Origin: Acidobacteriota bacterium
GTDB lineage: Bacteria; Acidobacteriota; Thermoanaerobaculia; Multivoradales; Multivoraceae
DNA length: 64,000 nucleotides
Reading direction: 5' to 3'
Assembly (NCBI GenBank): GCA_003388555.1
Contig: QQVD01000015.1
Coordinates: forward strand, 1-64,000
Shown here: positions 25,788 to 33,370 of the stretch, piece after piece
How the letters are laid out: each line of letters begins with the position of its first letter
Numbering within the stretch: position 1 is the stretch's first letter
Notes under the pieces: model-generated
Databases searched by the model: none
What the model was told of the DNA's origin: nothing
Seen by the model: the letters and a program-made list of their open reading frames with translations, nothing else
Made by a program: the position numbers and the translations under genes

Positions 25788-26687
25788 TTGGTCGAGGTTC
25801 CCGAACAGCCGATCGAGCTCGAGACCGCCGACGGCGAACATCTCGTCGGCACCCTTTTCGGCCGCCTCGGCGGCGACGGCGGCGAAGTGCCGGATGTTGG
25901 AGTCGGGCCGGTCGTGCTGCTGCCCGCTCTCGGCACGCCGGCGCGGGTCTACGCGGAGGCCGCGGCCGAGCTGGCGGGGTGCGGCATCCCCGCCGTCACC
26001 ATCGACCTGCGCGGTACCGGCCGCAGCAAGCCGCCGCCGGCCCGTGGGCGCGACTGGGGCTTCGACGCCCATCTCCGCGGCGACCTGCCGGCGCTCCAGG
26101 CCTGGCTCGAGCACTGCGGCGCGACGTCGCCCGTGTGGGCCGGGCACAGCTACGGCGGGCACCTGGCCGCGGCCCATCTGGCGCAGCGGCCGCAGTCGGG
26201 CCGTGCCCTGCTGCTGCTGGCGACCAGCGACATCGGTTTCCGCCACTGGGGTACCGGCGCGGCGCCGATCCTGGCGGTCACCCAGTTCTTCGCCCTGGTC
26301 AGCGTGCTCTGCGGCTACTTCCCGGGCAGGCGCCTCGGCTTCGGGCGACCAGCCGCCCGGCAGGTCATCCTCGACTGGGCGCGCTGGGCACGCAGCGGCC
26401 GCTTCCGCGGCAGCGACGGCGCCGATTTCCAACCCTCGCTCGCCGCGCTGCGCAAGCCGGTGCTATCGATCTCGTTCGCCGACGACCGGCGGATGGCGCG
26501 GAGGTCGGCGGTGGACGCCTTCGCCGCCCGGCTCGAGGGCTGCGAGGTCGAGCGTTGGCACCTGGAACCGAGCGAGATCGGCCGCGAGCGCGTCGGGCAC
26601 TTCGGCTTCCTCTCCGCGGCGCGACCGCTGTGGGAACGGGTCGCCGACTGGCTGCGGGCACACGCGGCGCCCGCCGAGCGCGGCTGA
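25788..26687 (+). CDS. Alpha/beta hydrolase
   Basis: This 299-residue cytoplasmic serine hydrolase has PVVLLPALGTPARVYAEAA (oxyanion-hole side), TIDLRGTGRS, and the nucleophile elbow WAGHSYGGHLAA with Ser121. A probable His is in RVGHFGFLSAARPLWERVADWL near the C-terminus. The latter resembles the alpha/beta hydrolase group whose C-terminus reads GHFGFFR...LW..v..wl (COG4757-like). The only suitable in-frame start is TTG 25788, six to twelve bases after GAGGAGG. It is convergent with the DUF2911 gene ten bases away. The substrate is unknown. Confidence 0.85.
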   Translation: MVEVPEQPIELETADGEHLVGTLFGRLGGDGGEVPDVGVGPVVLLPALGTPARVYAEAAAELAGCGIPAVTIDLRGTGRSKPPPARGRDWGFDAHLRGDLPALQAWLEHCGATSPVWAGHSYGGHLAAAHLAQRPQSGRALLLLATSDIGFRHWGTGAAPILAVTQFFALVSVLCGYFPGRRLGFGRPAARQVILDWARWARSGRFRGSDGADFQPSLAALRKPVLSISFADDRRMARRSAVDAFAARLEGCEVERWHLEPSEIGRERVGHFGFLSAARPLWERVADWLRAHAAPAERG

Positions 26688-26697
26688 GGCGCTGCCC

Positions 26698-27387
26698 TCA
26701 GGGGGCGAGCGCGAAGCCGGCCGACCACTGGTGCGGCCCCCAGGCGATCACCAGACGGTGTCCGCCGCCGCCGAGGGTGGTTCCGGCGTCGGGAGCCAAC
26801 AGCGACGTCGACATCATGCCGGACGGCGCCTGCCGGCGGGAGTACTCGATCGGCGTGCGGGCGACGTCGGCGGCTCGGTCACGCATCGTTCCCCAGACAT
26901 CGGGCTCGCGATTGAACACCAGCTGCCAGGCGCCGGCGGCGTCGCGCTCGAGCCAGAGGCTGTAGAGACCGGCGTGTCCGGCCACGATGTTCCCGGCGGG
27001 CACGGCAGCGCCTTCGAAGGCGAGGTCCACCTCGGTGCGCAGCTTGATCGCGCCGCCCACCTGGAACTCGAGGGTCCCGGGACGATCGCCGGCGATCAGC
27101 GCCTCGGCGGCCTTCCAGTCGGGCCCGACGCCGGGAATCCGCGGCACGTGCACGACGACCTCGCCGTGTGCCGTCGGCAGGCTCGCGGTGGTGCGCATCA
27201 TCTGGCGCATCTGCTCGAAGCCCGCCGTCAGGCCGGACTCGTCGAGCACCAGGCTGCCGTCGTCGCGCTGCTCCTTGACGACGCGATCGCGCGCCCGCTC
27301 CTCGGCGGTCGAGCTGCCGCTGCTCTGAGCGGTGGCGCCGGAGATCGCCGCCATCAGCACCGAAAGTGCCAACAGCCTACGGCGCAT
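26698..27387 (-). CDS. Secreted DUF2911-family protein
   Basis: This 229-residue exported protein has a signal peptide at residues 1-20 (RRRLLALSVLMAAISGATA). It matches the DUF2911 pattern: a beta-rich core with VPAGNIVAGHAGLYSLWLE, GAWQLVFNREPDVWGTMRD and GHRLVIAWGPHQWSAGFAL. DUF2911 proteins are widespread in Bacteroidota and Acidobacteriota and have no established function. The gene starts inside the last codons of the cytochrome c-monooxygenase-like gene (11-base overlap), so the two are almost certainly co-expressed. Confidence 0.82.
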   Translation of the reverse strand: MRRRLLALSVLMAAISGATAQSSGSSTAEERARDRVVKEQRDDGSLVLDESGLTAGFEQMRQMMRTTASLPTAHGEVVVHVPRIPGVGPDWKAAEALIAGDRPGTLEFQVGGAIKLRTEVDLAFEGAAVPAGNIVAGHAGLYSLWLERDAAGAWQLVFNREPDVWGTMRDRAADVARTPIEYSRRQAPSGMMSTSLLAPDAGTTLGGGGHRLVIAWGPHQWSAGFALAP

Positions 27388-28726
27388 CGGAGGGCTCCGG
27401 TTCGATGCCGTAGACCATCTGCAGCTCGCTCACCGGCCTGGACAGCGAGTAGTTGACGAAGCCGAGCATCATCTCGTCGGTCGTCGCGGTGCCGTTGATC
27501 GTGGCGTCTGCAGAGTCGAAGCCGCGCTCGGCGGCGCGCTGCGGCGAGTTCTCGTACCACATCGTCACCTCGACGCGGGTGCCGGCGGGAATCCTCTTCG
27601 GCTGCTTGTACTGGTACGTGGTCTGCCACTCCTGGTCGTACTCCGGCACGTCGAGCAGCAGCTCGCGGCTGCCGTCGGGGTATACCGCCTCGTAGCGCGC
27701 GGCCACGGCGCGCAGATGGGCGTGTGGCCAGAGCGCCAGCAGGTCGGTCTCGACCGGGAAGACCTGCGCCGAACCGACCTTCCAGCGCTCCACCCCGGGT
27801 GGGATCTCGAAGGTGATGTTGCCGATCGGCGCGTAGAGGATCTCGCGCAGCTGCGCCGCCTCGGAAGGGTCGGCGAAGTGGAAGCCGATCTCGGACTGGT
27901 CCCAGAACCCGGAGCCTTCGCCGGGTTCCTTGTTGTAGTGCATCGAGAAGCCGATCTTCGCCTCGGCGGGCATGCGCATGGCGTAGCCGTCGGGGAACAT
28001 CTGGCTCTCGGCGCCGAGCGCGATGCAGCCGAGCGAGTTGCCGCCGAACTTGCCGAGGGCCTGCACCTGTGCGCCCTTCTCGTTGGCGCTGGCGCACATG
28101 TGGTGCACGTTGACGCCACCGACGCGGAACTCGACGCCGCGCACCCACACCTCCTCCGGCAACTGCTCGGCGGTGAGCTGGGTGGTGAAGTTGATGTTGA
28201 TGTCGGCGATCTCGTCGGCGACGAAGTAGCGCGGCATCGGCACCACCAGGTCGGGCGTGCCCAGCGACCAGCCGCCCGATCCCTCCTCGACGAACTGCTT
28301 CGGTGCCGGCGCCTGCTCCGGATCGCCGGCGAGGGCGCCGCCGCGGGCCCAGTCGACGAAGGTGGCGATCTGCTCGTCGCTCAGCACCCGCTCGTGGTGG
28401 AACTGACCGCGCGTCGCCTCGGTGGCGAACCACGGCGGCATGTCACGGGCCTGCACCGCTTTGGCGATCGACCGCGCCCAGGGCCGGGCGTCTTCGTAGG
28501 TCATCAGCTGCATCGGCGCGATCATGCCGCCGATGTTCTCGCCGGCCGGGCGATGGCAGGTCTGGCAGTTCTCCTGCAGCAGCGGCAGCACGTCGGCGTA
28601 GAAGGTGGGCGTCGCGTCGGTCGCTCCCGCCAGGGCCGCCGAGGCGAGCAGCGCGATGGCAGTCGCGAGGAGCGTGCGGCTGGCGGCGAGGTGGAACGAT
28701 CGGCGGAGCAGGGTCGCTGTGCTCAT
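27377..28726 (-). CDS. Cytochrome c fused to PHM-like type II copper monooxygenase domain
   Basis: This 449-residue exported protein has a signal peptide (residues 12-37), then a c-type cytochrome domain with haem motif CQTCH (Cys54, Cys57, His58) and probable axial Met in the MIAPMQLM region. The remainder matches copper type II ascorbate-dependent monooxygenases of the PHM/DBM fold. The six metal ligands expected in PHM can all be assigned: His208-His209 (NVHHMCA) and His263 (SMHYN) for one copper; His335/His337 (WPHAHL) and Met419 (DEMMLGF) for the other. The cytochrome could replace ascorbate as electron donor (inference). A GGAG precedes the ATG. It overlaps the DUF2911 gene downstream and lies 33 bases after the amidoligase operon. 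The substrate is unknown. Confidence 0.85.
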   Translation of the reverse strand: MSTATLLRRSFHLAASRTLLATAIALLASAALAGATDATPTFYADVLPLLQENCQTCHRPAGENIGGMIAPMQLMTYEDARPWARSIAKAVQARDMPPWFATEATRGQFHHERVLSDEQIATFVDWARGGALAGDPEQAPAPKQFVEEGSGGWSLGTPDLVVPMPRYFVADEIADININFTTQLTAEQLPEEVWVRGVEFRVGGVNVHHMCASANEKGAQVQALGKFGGNSLGCIALGAESQMFPDGYAMRMPAEAKIGFSMHYNKEPGEGSGFWDQSEIGFHFADPSEAAQLREILYAPIGNITFEIPPGVERWKVGSAQVFPVETDLLALWPHAHLRAVAARYEAVYPDGSRELLLDVPEYDQEWQTTYQYKQPKRIPAGTRVEVTMWYENSPQRAAERGFDSADATINGTATTDEMMLGFVNYSLSRPVSELQMVYGIEPEPSDAP

Positions 28727-28759
28727 CGGCTGTCCTCCATGGCGGTGCCTCCGGAGATG

Positions 28760-29518
28760 TTACGACACCGCCCGTGCCGCCTCGGCGACGAGCCGCGGCA
28801 CGCTGCGCGCGATCGCCCGCCAACGACTACCGCCGGCACGCACGAAGCGCTGGTTGAGCTCCAGCTCGATGCCGAGGTAGCGAGGGCCGAGCCGCTGGCG
28901 CAGGCTCGTGGTCAGCCCGTCGTCGACGCCGCGGTACGGCTCGTTCTGATCGACCCGCAGCGGGCGGCGCAGCAGCTCGACCTCCTCGAGGCGGCGGCCG
29001 ATCTCGTCGGCGAGCGCCTGCTCGGCGGCGCGCTCCGGATCGAAGAGCACCGCGAACTCGTTGCGGCGTCGGTGTCCGCGGAACACCGGCGTGAAGGTGT
29101 GCCACGACAGGTGCACGACGCGGTCCTGGCGCTCGAGCAGGCGCTCGACGCGCCCGGTGAGTGCGCTCCGGTGTGGACGGTAAACGCGTTCGATCAGGAG
29201 CTGGCGCTCGCGCGGCGGCAGCGACCGGGCCAGCTTCGAGAAGACCTCCGGGTTGTCGAGCGACCTGTTGAGGTCGATCAGCAGCCGGGAGGTGCGGCAG
29301 ACGAAGGGCCGCACGCCGAGGACCTCGGCGCATCGCTGCGCCAGCTCGAGAGATCCCGGATCCCAGCCACGGTGGCTCTCGAGCAGGCGCTCGCGGCCGG
29401 CGAAGGTCGCCGCCCAGCGTGCAGGGATGCGGTTGCCGGCGTGCTCGGCGCTGACCACGATCTCGGCACGGTCGGACCTCCCGGCAGGGCGCCGCGCCCC
29501 GCCGGGGGTCGGCGCCAT
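28760..29518 (-). CDS. N-formylglutamate amidohydrolase-like zinc hydrolase
   Basis: This 252-residue protein is of the N-formylglutamate amidohydrolase superfamily (COG3931-like). Metal and active-site segments are VSAEHAGNRIP (Glu25-His26), SHRGWDPGSLELA (His49, Asp53), LLIDLNRSLDNP, YRPHRSAL and LSWHTFTPVF (metal His). These enzymes are zinc amidohydrolases cleaving N-acyl or peptide-like amides. I start at ATG 29518 because upstream codons are unrelated. It is the last of four co-directional genes with gaps of about 44 bases: C39-like peptidase, RLAN ATP-grasp, GCS2, and this. That set is a known amidoligase neighbourhood, so it probably trims or recycles the ligated product rather than acting in histidine degradation. 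Confidence 0.88.
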   Translation of the reverse strand: MAPTPGGARRPAGRSDRAEIVVSAEHAGNRIPARWAATFAGRERLLESHRGWDPGSLELAQRCAEVLGVRPFVCRTSRLLIDLNRSLDNPEVFSKLARSLPPRERQLLIERVYRPHRSALTGRVERLLERQDRVVHLSWHTFTPVFRGHRRRNEFAVLFDPERAAEQALADEIGRRLEEVELLRRPLRVDQNEPYRGVDDGLTTSLRQRLGPRYLGIELELNQRFVRAGGSRWRAIARSVPRLVAEAARAVS

Positions 29519-29562
29519 GGTGGAGGCCTGTCGCCGCCGCGGCGAGGAAGCGGGCACGTGCC

Positions 29563-30840
29563 TCAGACCAGGAGGCGGTCGTCCTGGGTGCAGCGGGCCA
29601 GCTCGCTCCACACCTCGTGCAGTCGCGAGCGGGACGGCGCGGCGCCGGTGCGTTCGAGGATGCGCGAGGAGAGCGTGCCGCGGCTGGTCAGGACGTCCAG
29701 GGGCGCCTCGAAGGTGCGCGCGTCGATCAGGTTCTCGTCGAGTCCGATGGCGACGAGATGGCGCCACAGCTCGCCCGCCGGCACCGGGTTGCGGAGGCCG
29801 AAGTGGCGCAGGTAGTCGGGTGCCTCGACCGCCGTTCGCTCGCCTTCGCGGATGCTACGGAGCAGCAGCTCGGCGAGGGGCTCGGTGGCGGCCTGCTTCT
29901 GGGCCGCGAACGGGGTCCAACGCTCGGCGACCAGCAGCTCCAGAGCCGCGACGGTGGCCGCCGCGATCGCCAGGTCGGCGAGCGGGCACTCCTGGGAGTC
30001 GATCACCCGGATCTCGATGCTGCCTCTGCCGAAGCGGGCGATGGCGCCGCGTGAGTTCAGGAACTCGTCGCGCAGAACGCCGTCCGGATCGTGTGGAGCG
30101 ATCGCTTCGAACAGAGGCTGGAAGATCTGCTCGTCGTACGAGGCCTCGTCGAATACCGGCTCCGGCACGATGGCCGCTGCCACCTGGGGCACCCGCTTCG
30201 AGTTGTGGCGGTAGACCTCCATGCGGTAGTCGAGCATGCCGGTGGGGCGGCCGTCGGCGATCGGTGAGCTGGCGGCCAGCGCGGGCAGCAGCGGCAGCAC
30301 CAGACGGATCGCCGCGTGCAGCCGGCCGAACTCCTCGTCGCCCCGGAACGGCAGGTTCAGGTGCATGCTCTGCAGGTTCGACCAGCCGTGTCCCTGGCAC
30401 GAGAAGATGCGGTCGTAGGCCTCGTAGACGGCGCTGTACTCGTGCGGCCAGAGCACCGTCTCGCGATGCGGGTCCATCCACGGATGCATCGCTCCCGGCA
30501 GCAGCCGCGCCTGCATCGCGCCGGCCAGCTCGTTGGCCCGTCGCACGCTGTCTCGCCACTGGCGGTGCAGAGCCGGCAGGCGCTTGACCGGATCGGCGAG
30601 GGGCGCGGTGGTCTTCAGCTCGAGGACGTGCAGCACCAGCTCGTTCGACCACGAGACGTCGCCCAGCTCCACCTCGCTGACCAGCTCGCCGGCGGCCGCC
30701 TCGAGCAGCCGGTCGACCTGCGGCCTGACCTCGAGCGACTCGCCGTCGACCAGCATGTACTCGACCTCGACCCCGACGGCGTCGAAGAGGCCGAGTGAAG
30801 GCCTCTCGGCTTCGGGACTCGGATTCGGCTCGTCGCTCAT
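29563..30840 (-). CDS. GCS2-family carboxylate-amine ligase
   Basis: This 425-residue protein is of the glutamate-cysteine ligase 2 (YbdK/COG2170) family, a glutamine-synthetase-fold ATP-dependent ligase joining a carboxylate to an amine. It has GVEVEYMLVDGESLEV at the N-terminus (metal-binding glutamates), NELVLHVLELKTTAPL, LPGAMHPWMDP, the His-rich QSMHLNLPF motif, DYRMEVYRHNSKRVPQV, and the C-terminal SIEIRVIDSQECPLADLAIA. ATG 30840 overlaps the stop of the upstream ATP-grasp gene (TGATG), so translation is coupled. With a second ligase directly upstream, it probably makes a gamma-glutamyl-type or other amide-linked compound. The substrate is not deducible. Confidence 0.92.
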   Translation of the reverse strand: MSDEPNPSPEAERPSLGLFDAVGVEVEYMLVDGESLEVRPQVDRLLEAAAGELVSEVELGDVSWSNELVLHVLELKTTAPLADPVKRLPALHRQWRDSVRRANELAGAMQARLLPGAMHPWMDPHRETVLWPHEYSAVYEAYDRIFSCQGHGWSNLQSMHLNLPFRGDEEFGRLHAAIRLVLPLLPALAASSPIADGRPTGMLDYRMEVYRHNSKRVPQVAAAIVPEPVFDEASYDEQIFQPLFEAIAPHDPDGVLRDEFLNSRGAIARFGRGSIEIRVIDSQECPLADLAIAAATVAALELLVAERWTPFAAQKQAATEPLAELLLRSIREGERTAVEAPDYLRHFGLRNPVPAGELWRHLVAIGLDENLIDARTFEAPLDVLTSRGTLSSRILERTGAAPSRSRLHEVWSELARCTQDDRLLV

Positions 30841-32411
30841 CACCCGTTCTCCGGTCGACTGGCCTGGCCGGCGGCACGGGCCCCGTTTCCCCTGGCCGGC
30901 GCCTCGGCGCCGGCGCGTTGAGGGCCTGCCGAGACGGCGCCGCCGATCCGCCGCTCCAGCCTCTCGACGAAGTACTCCAGCAGGCGGCGGTAGAGGCCGT
31001 CGCCGAGCACGCCGTCCTCCGACCCGCCGTCGAGGTTGGGGTTGTCATTGACCTCGATCACCAGCGGGGTGCCGTCGACCTGCTTGATGTCGACCCCGTA
31101 GAGGCCGTCGCCGATCAGGTTGGCGGCGTCGAGCGCGGTCCTCACGACCTCGGACGGCGCCTCGTCGACCGGGATCGTGTCGACCGAGCCGTAGCTCGGC
31201 CGCGCTTTGCCGTACTGCGCGATCTGCCAGTGACCTCTGGCCATGTGGTAGCGGCACACGTAGAGCGGCTTGCGGTCGAGGATGCCGACGCGCCAGTCGA
31301 AGTCGGTCGGGCGGTAGGCCTGTGCGATCACCAGGTCCGACGCCTCGAGGAACCGCTCGGCGCCGGCGCGCAGAGCCTCCTCGTCGTCGAACCGCTTGAC
31401 GCCGAGCGAGAAGGCGCTGTCGGGCAGCTTGAGGATGCAGGGCAGGCCGAGCACCTCCTTGATCGTCTCGACGTTGTCACGGTGCACGATGAGGGTCGGC
31501 GGACAGGGGATCTTGTGACGGCGCAGCAGCTCGGCGAGGAAGACCTTGTTGGTGCAGCGGATGATCGACTGCGGATCGTCGACCACCACCATGCCCTCGG
31601 AGGCGGCGTAGCGGGAGAAGCGGTAGGTGTAGTGGTTGACCCCGGTGGTGACGCGGATGAACAGCGCGTCGAACGAGGTCAGGCGGGAGAAGTCGTCGAC
31701 CTCGATCAGCTCGGTCTCGAGATCCATCGCGTCGGCGACCCGGCGCAGTCGCCGCAGCGCCTGTTCGTCGGACGGCTTCTCCTGTTCCTTCGGCTCGACC
31801 AGGATCGCCAGGCTGAAGCGCGGAGCCGGCCGGGGTCGGGGAGCGCGCTGGCGCTTGGTGAGATGGTCGCGGGCCGCCTCGACGACGAAGCCGCGGTGGT
31901 GCTCGGGCACCTCGTGGGCGCCGATCAGGCGCAGCCCGGTGAGCTCCCAGTTGTCCTCGATGCGGCGGAAGGTCGTGCGCAGGAAGGGAGCCGGGAACAG
32001 GTTGTGGATCTGGCGTGCCAGGCGGTCGTAGGTCTTGGCGACGTTGCGCCCGAAGTAGATGCTGAGCTCGAAACGCTCCGAGGCGAGGCGCTTCAGGCTG
32101 GTCTGGATCAGGCGGTCGAGGTCGTCCGGCACGGCGCGCACCAGAGCCCGGTTCTTGAGGTCCTGGATCGTCTGGATGCTCGGTTGTGGATGGTGACCTC
32201 GCGCTGCGGCCAGCAGGGAGACGTAGTAGCCCTGGCTCTGGTAGCGGTAGGAGCGGCAGAGGTTGAGCACCCGGAGGCGGCGCGCCGCGGCGAAGCGCGG
32301 CTCGGTCAGGTAGGCCTGCGCGGTGACGACCTCGACCTCAGAGGAGCGGGCGACGTCGTGGATGCTGGTCGGCCAGCTGTCGGGAGAGTCGAAGACGAGG
32401 AGGGTCTTCAT
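30840..32411 (-). CDS. RimK-like ATP-grasp ligase with RLAN N-terminal domain
   Basis: This 523-residue ligase has an N-terminal RimK-like ATP-grasp-associated (RLAN) domain over residues 1-190, including VFDSPDSWPTSIHDVARSSEV, CRSYRYQSQGYYVSLLAAARGH and TFRRIEDNWELTGLRLIGAHE. A RimK-type ATP-grasp domain follows at about 205-490: VDDPQSIIRCTNKVFLAELLRRHKIPCPPTL, PCILKLPDSAFSLGVKRF, and GLYGVDIKQVDGTPLVIEVNDNPNL with the Mg-ATP Asp, Glu and Asn. RimK relatives add amino acids to carboxylates. The disordered C-terminus is Ala/Arg-rich. It lies 43 bases after the C39-like peptidase and is coupled to GCS2. It probably catalyses one of two successive amide bond formations (inference). Confidence 0.92.
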   Translation of the reverse strand: MKTLLVFDSPDSWPTSIHDVARSSEVEVVTAQAYLTEPRFAAARRLRVLNLCRSYRYQSQGYYVSLLAAARGHHPQPSIQTIQDLKNRALVRAVPDDLDRLIQTSLKRLASERFELSIYFGRNVAKTYDRLARQIHNLFPAPFLRTTFRRIEDNWELTGLRLIGAHEVPEHHRGFVVEAARDHLTKRQRAPRPRPAPRFSLAILVEPKEQEKPSDEQALRRLRRVADAMDLETELIEVDDFSRLTSFDALFIRVTTGVNHYTYRFSRYAASEGMVVVDDPQSIIRCTNKVFLAELLRRHKIPCPPTLIVHRDNVETIKEVLGLPCILKLPDSAFSLGVKRFDDEEALRAGAERFLEASDLVIAQAYRPTDFDWRVGILDRKPLYVCRYHMARGHWQIAQYGKARPSYGSVDTIPVDEAPSEVVRTALDAANLIGDGLYGVDIKQVDGTPLVIEVNDNPNLDGGSEDGVLGDGLYRRLLEYFVERLERRIGGAVSAGPQRAGAEAPARGNGARAAGQASRPENG

Positions 32412-32454
32412 CTGAGCAGATCGATGATGGTGGCGAGAGGTTCTGGCGAGCCTG

Positions 32455-33168
32455 TCAGGCGGTGCCCGTCGGAGGCTCGAGCACGATCAGGTTGGCGTCG
32501 AAGGTGAGCACGCCCAGGTAGAGGGCGGCGAGGAAACGATACTCCGCCACCTCGTAGATGAGGGCGCCGAAGGGATTGGGGGCGTAGGGGTCGGCGAGGG
32601 TGACCGTCTGCCTCTCGGGCGAGCGTGCGAGCAGCACGACGAAGTGGCCGGAGCTCTCGCCGAGGACGTCGTCGGGAGTGGTGTCCTCGAGCTCACGGGG
32701 GATCCGGTACAGGTAGGTGGCACACAACCCGACCAGAACAGGTCGGCTCCCCTCGAGCAGGCTATCGATCAGGGCGCCGTCGAGCTCGTCCTGACGCACG
32801 GTGCCTCCCGCCTCCAGGTAGTTGCGGTAGGCGGCGCTGGCGACCTGCACGCGAGGGCGCGGCTTGACCGCCTGCTGAGCCTCCAGCTTGGCGATCAGGG
32901 CGTCGCGGTCGAGGTGCGCCCAGGTGGGGTCGAAGAGTTGGATGTTGTAGGTGTACAGAGTCGCCGAGAAACCGCGGCCCAGGGCGTGGGTGGCGAGCAG
33001 CACCCCGAGGGTGCCGCCGCTGTCGAGGGGGCGGACCTCGCGGATGAGCTGCTCGAGCTCGATCTGGAGGCCGTAGTGCCGGTAGACCGCGTGCAGCGAA
33101 GTCGGTCCGCAGGTCACCTCGTCAGGCTGGGCGAGGATCTCGAAGGATCCGGTCGACGGGGGATTCAC
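32455..33168 (-). CDS. C39-like cysteine peptidase of the amidoligase operon
   Basis: This 237-residue soluble papain-fold protein is of the C39-like group. The probable catalytic triad is Cys20 ([16 protein letters not shown]), His175 (SSGHFVVLL) and Asp193 ([10 protein letters not shown]). No signal peptide, membrane helix or ABC domain is present, so it is not a bacteriocin-exporter type C39. The start is GTG 33168 without an obvious ribosome site; no better start precedes the Cys motif. It heads the operon with the RLAN ATP-grasp and GCS2 ligases. It could be a protease, an amidase or a transglutaminase-like acyl transferase acting on the ligase product. Confidence 0.86.
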   Translation of the reverse strand: MNPPSTGSFEILAQPDEVTCGPTSLHAVYRHYGLQIELEQLIREVRPLDSGGTLGVLLATHALGRGFSATLYTYNIQLFDPTWAHLDRDALIAKLEAQQAVKPRPRVQVASAAYRNYLEAGGTVRQDELDGALIDSLLEGSRPVLVGLCATYLYRIPRELEDTTPDDVLGESSGHFVVLLARSPERQTVTLADPYAPNPFGALIYEVAEYRFLAALYLGVLTFDANLIVLEPPTGTA

Positions 33169-33370
33169 CGGCGTGGTGGGCGGGTTGGCTCGGGCGCGCG
33201 CTGCCGAGACGATACGCCGAAAGCGTCGGTCGCGCCATCGTCCCCGCAGCGACCGCCTGTCGGCACGTGGGGACGTGACACACTACGCCGGAAGCCCGAC
33301 CTGGCACCTGACCACCGCAGGTCTCCACTCGCTGGTGGTCGCCCGATCGTCGACGACTCCGGGAGGTCCG

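Noticed and set aside
28760-29518. Histidine-degradation HutG assignment for the N-formylglutamate amidohydrolase-like gene
   Set aside because: No hut genes are nearby; the gene sits in an amidoligase operon, so the family name is used without the pathway.
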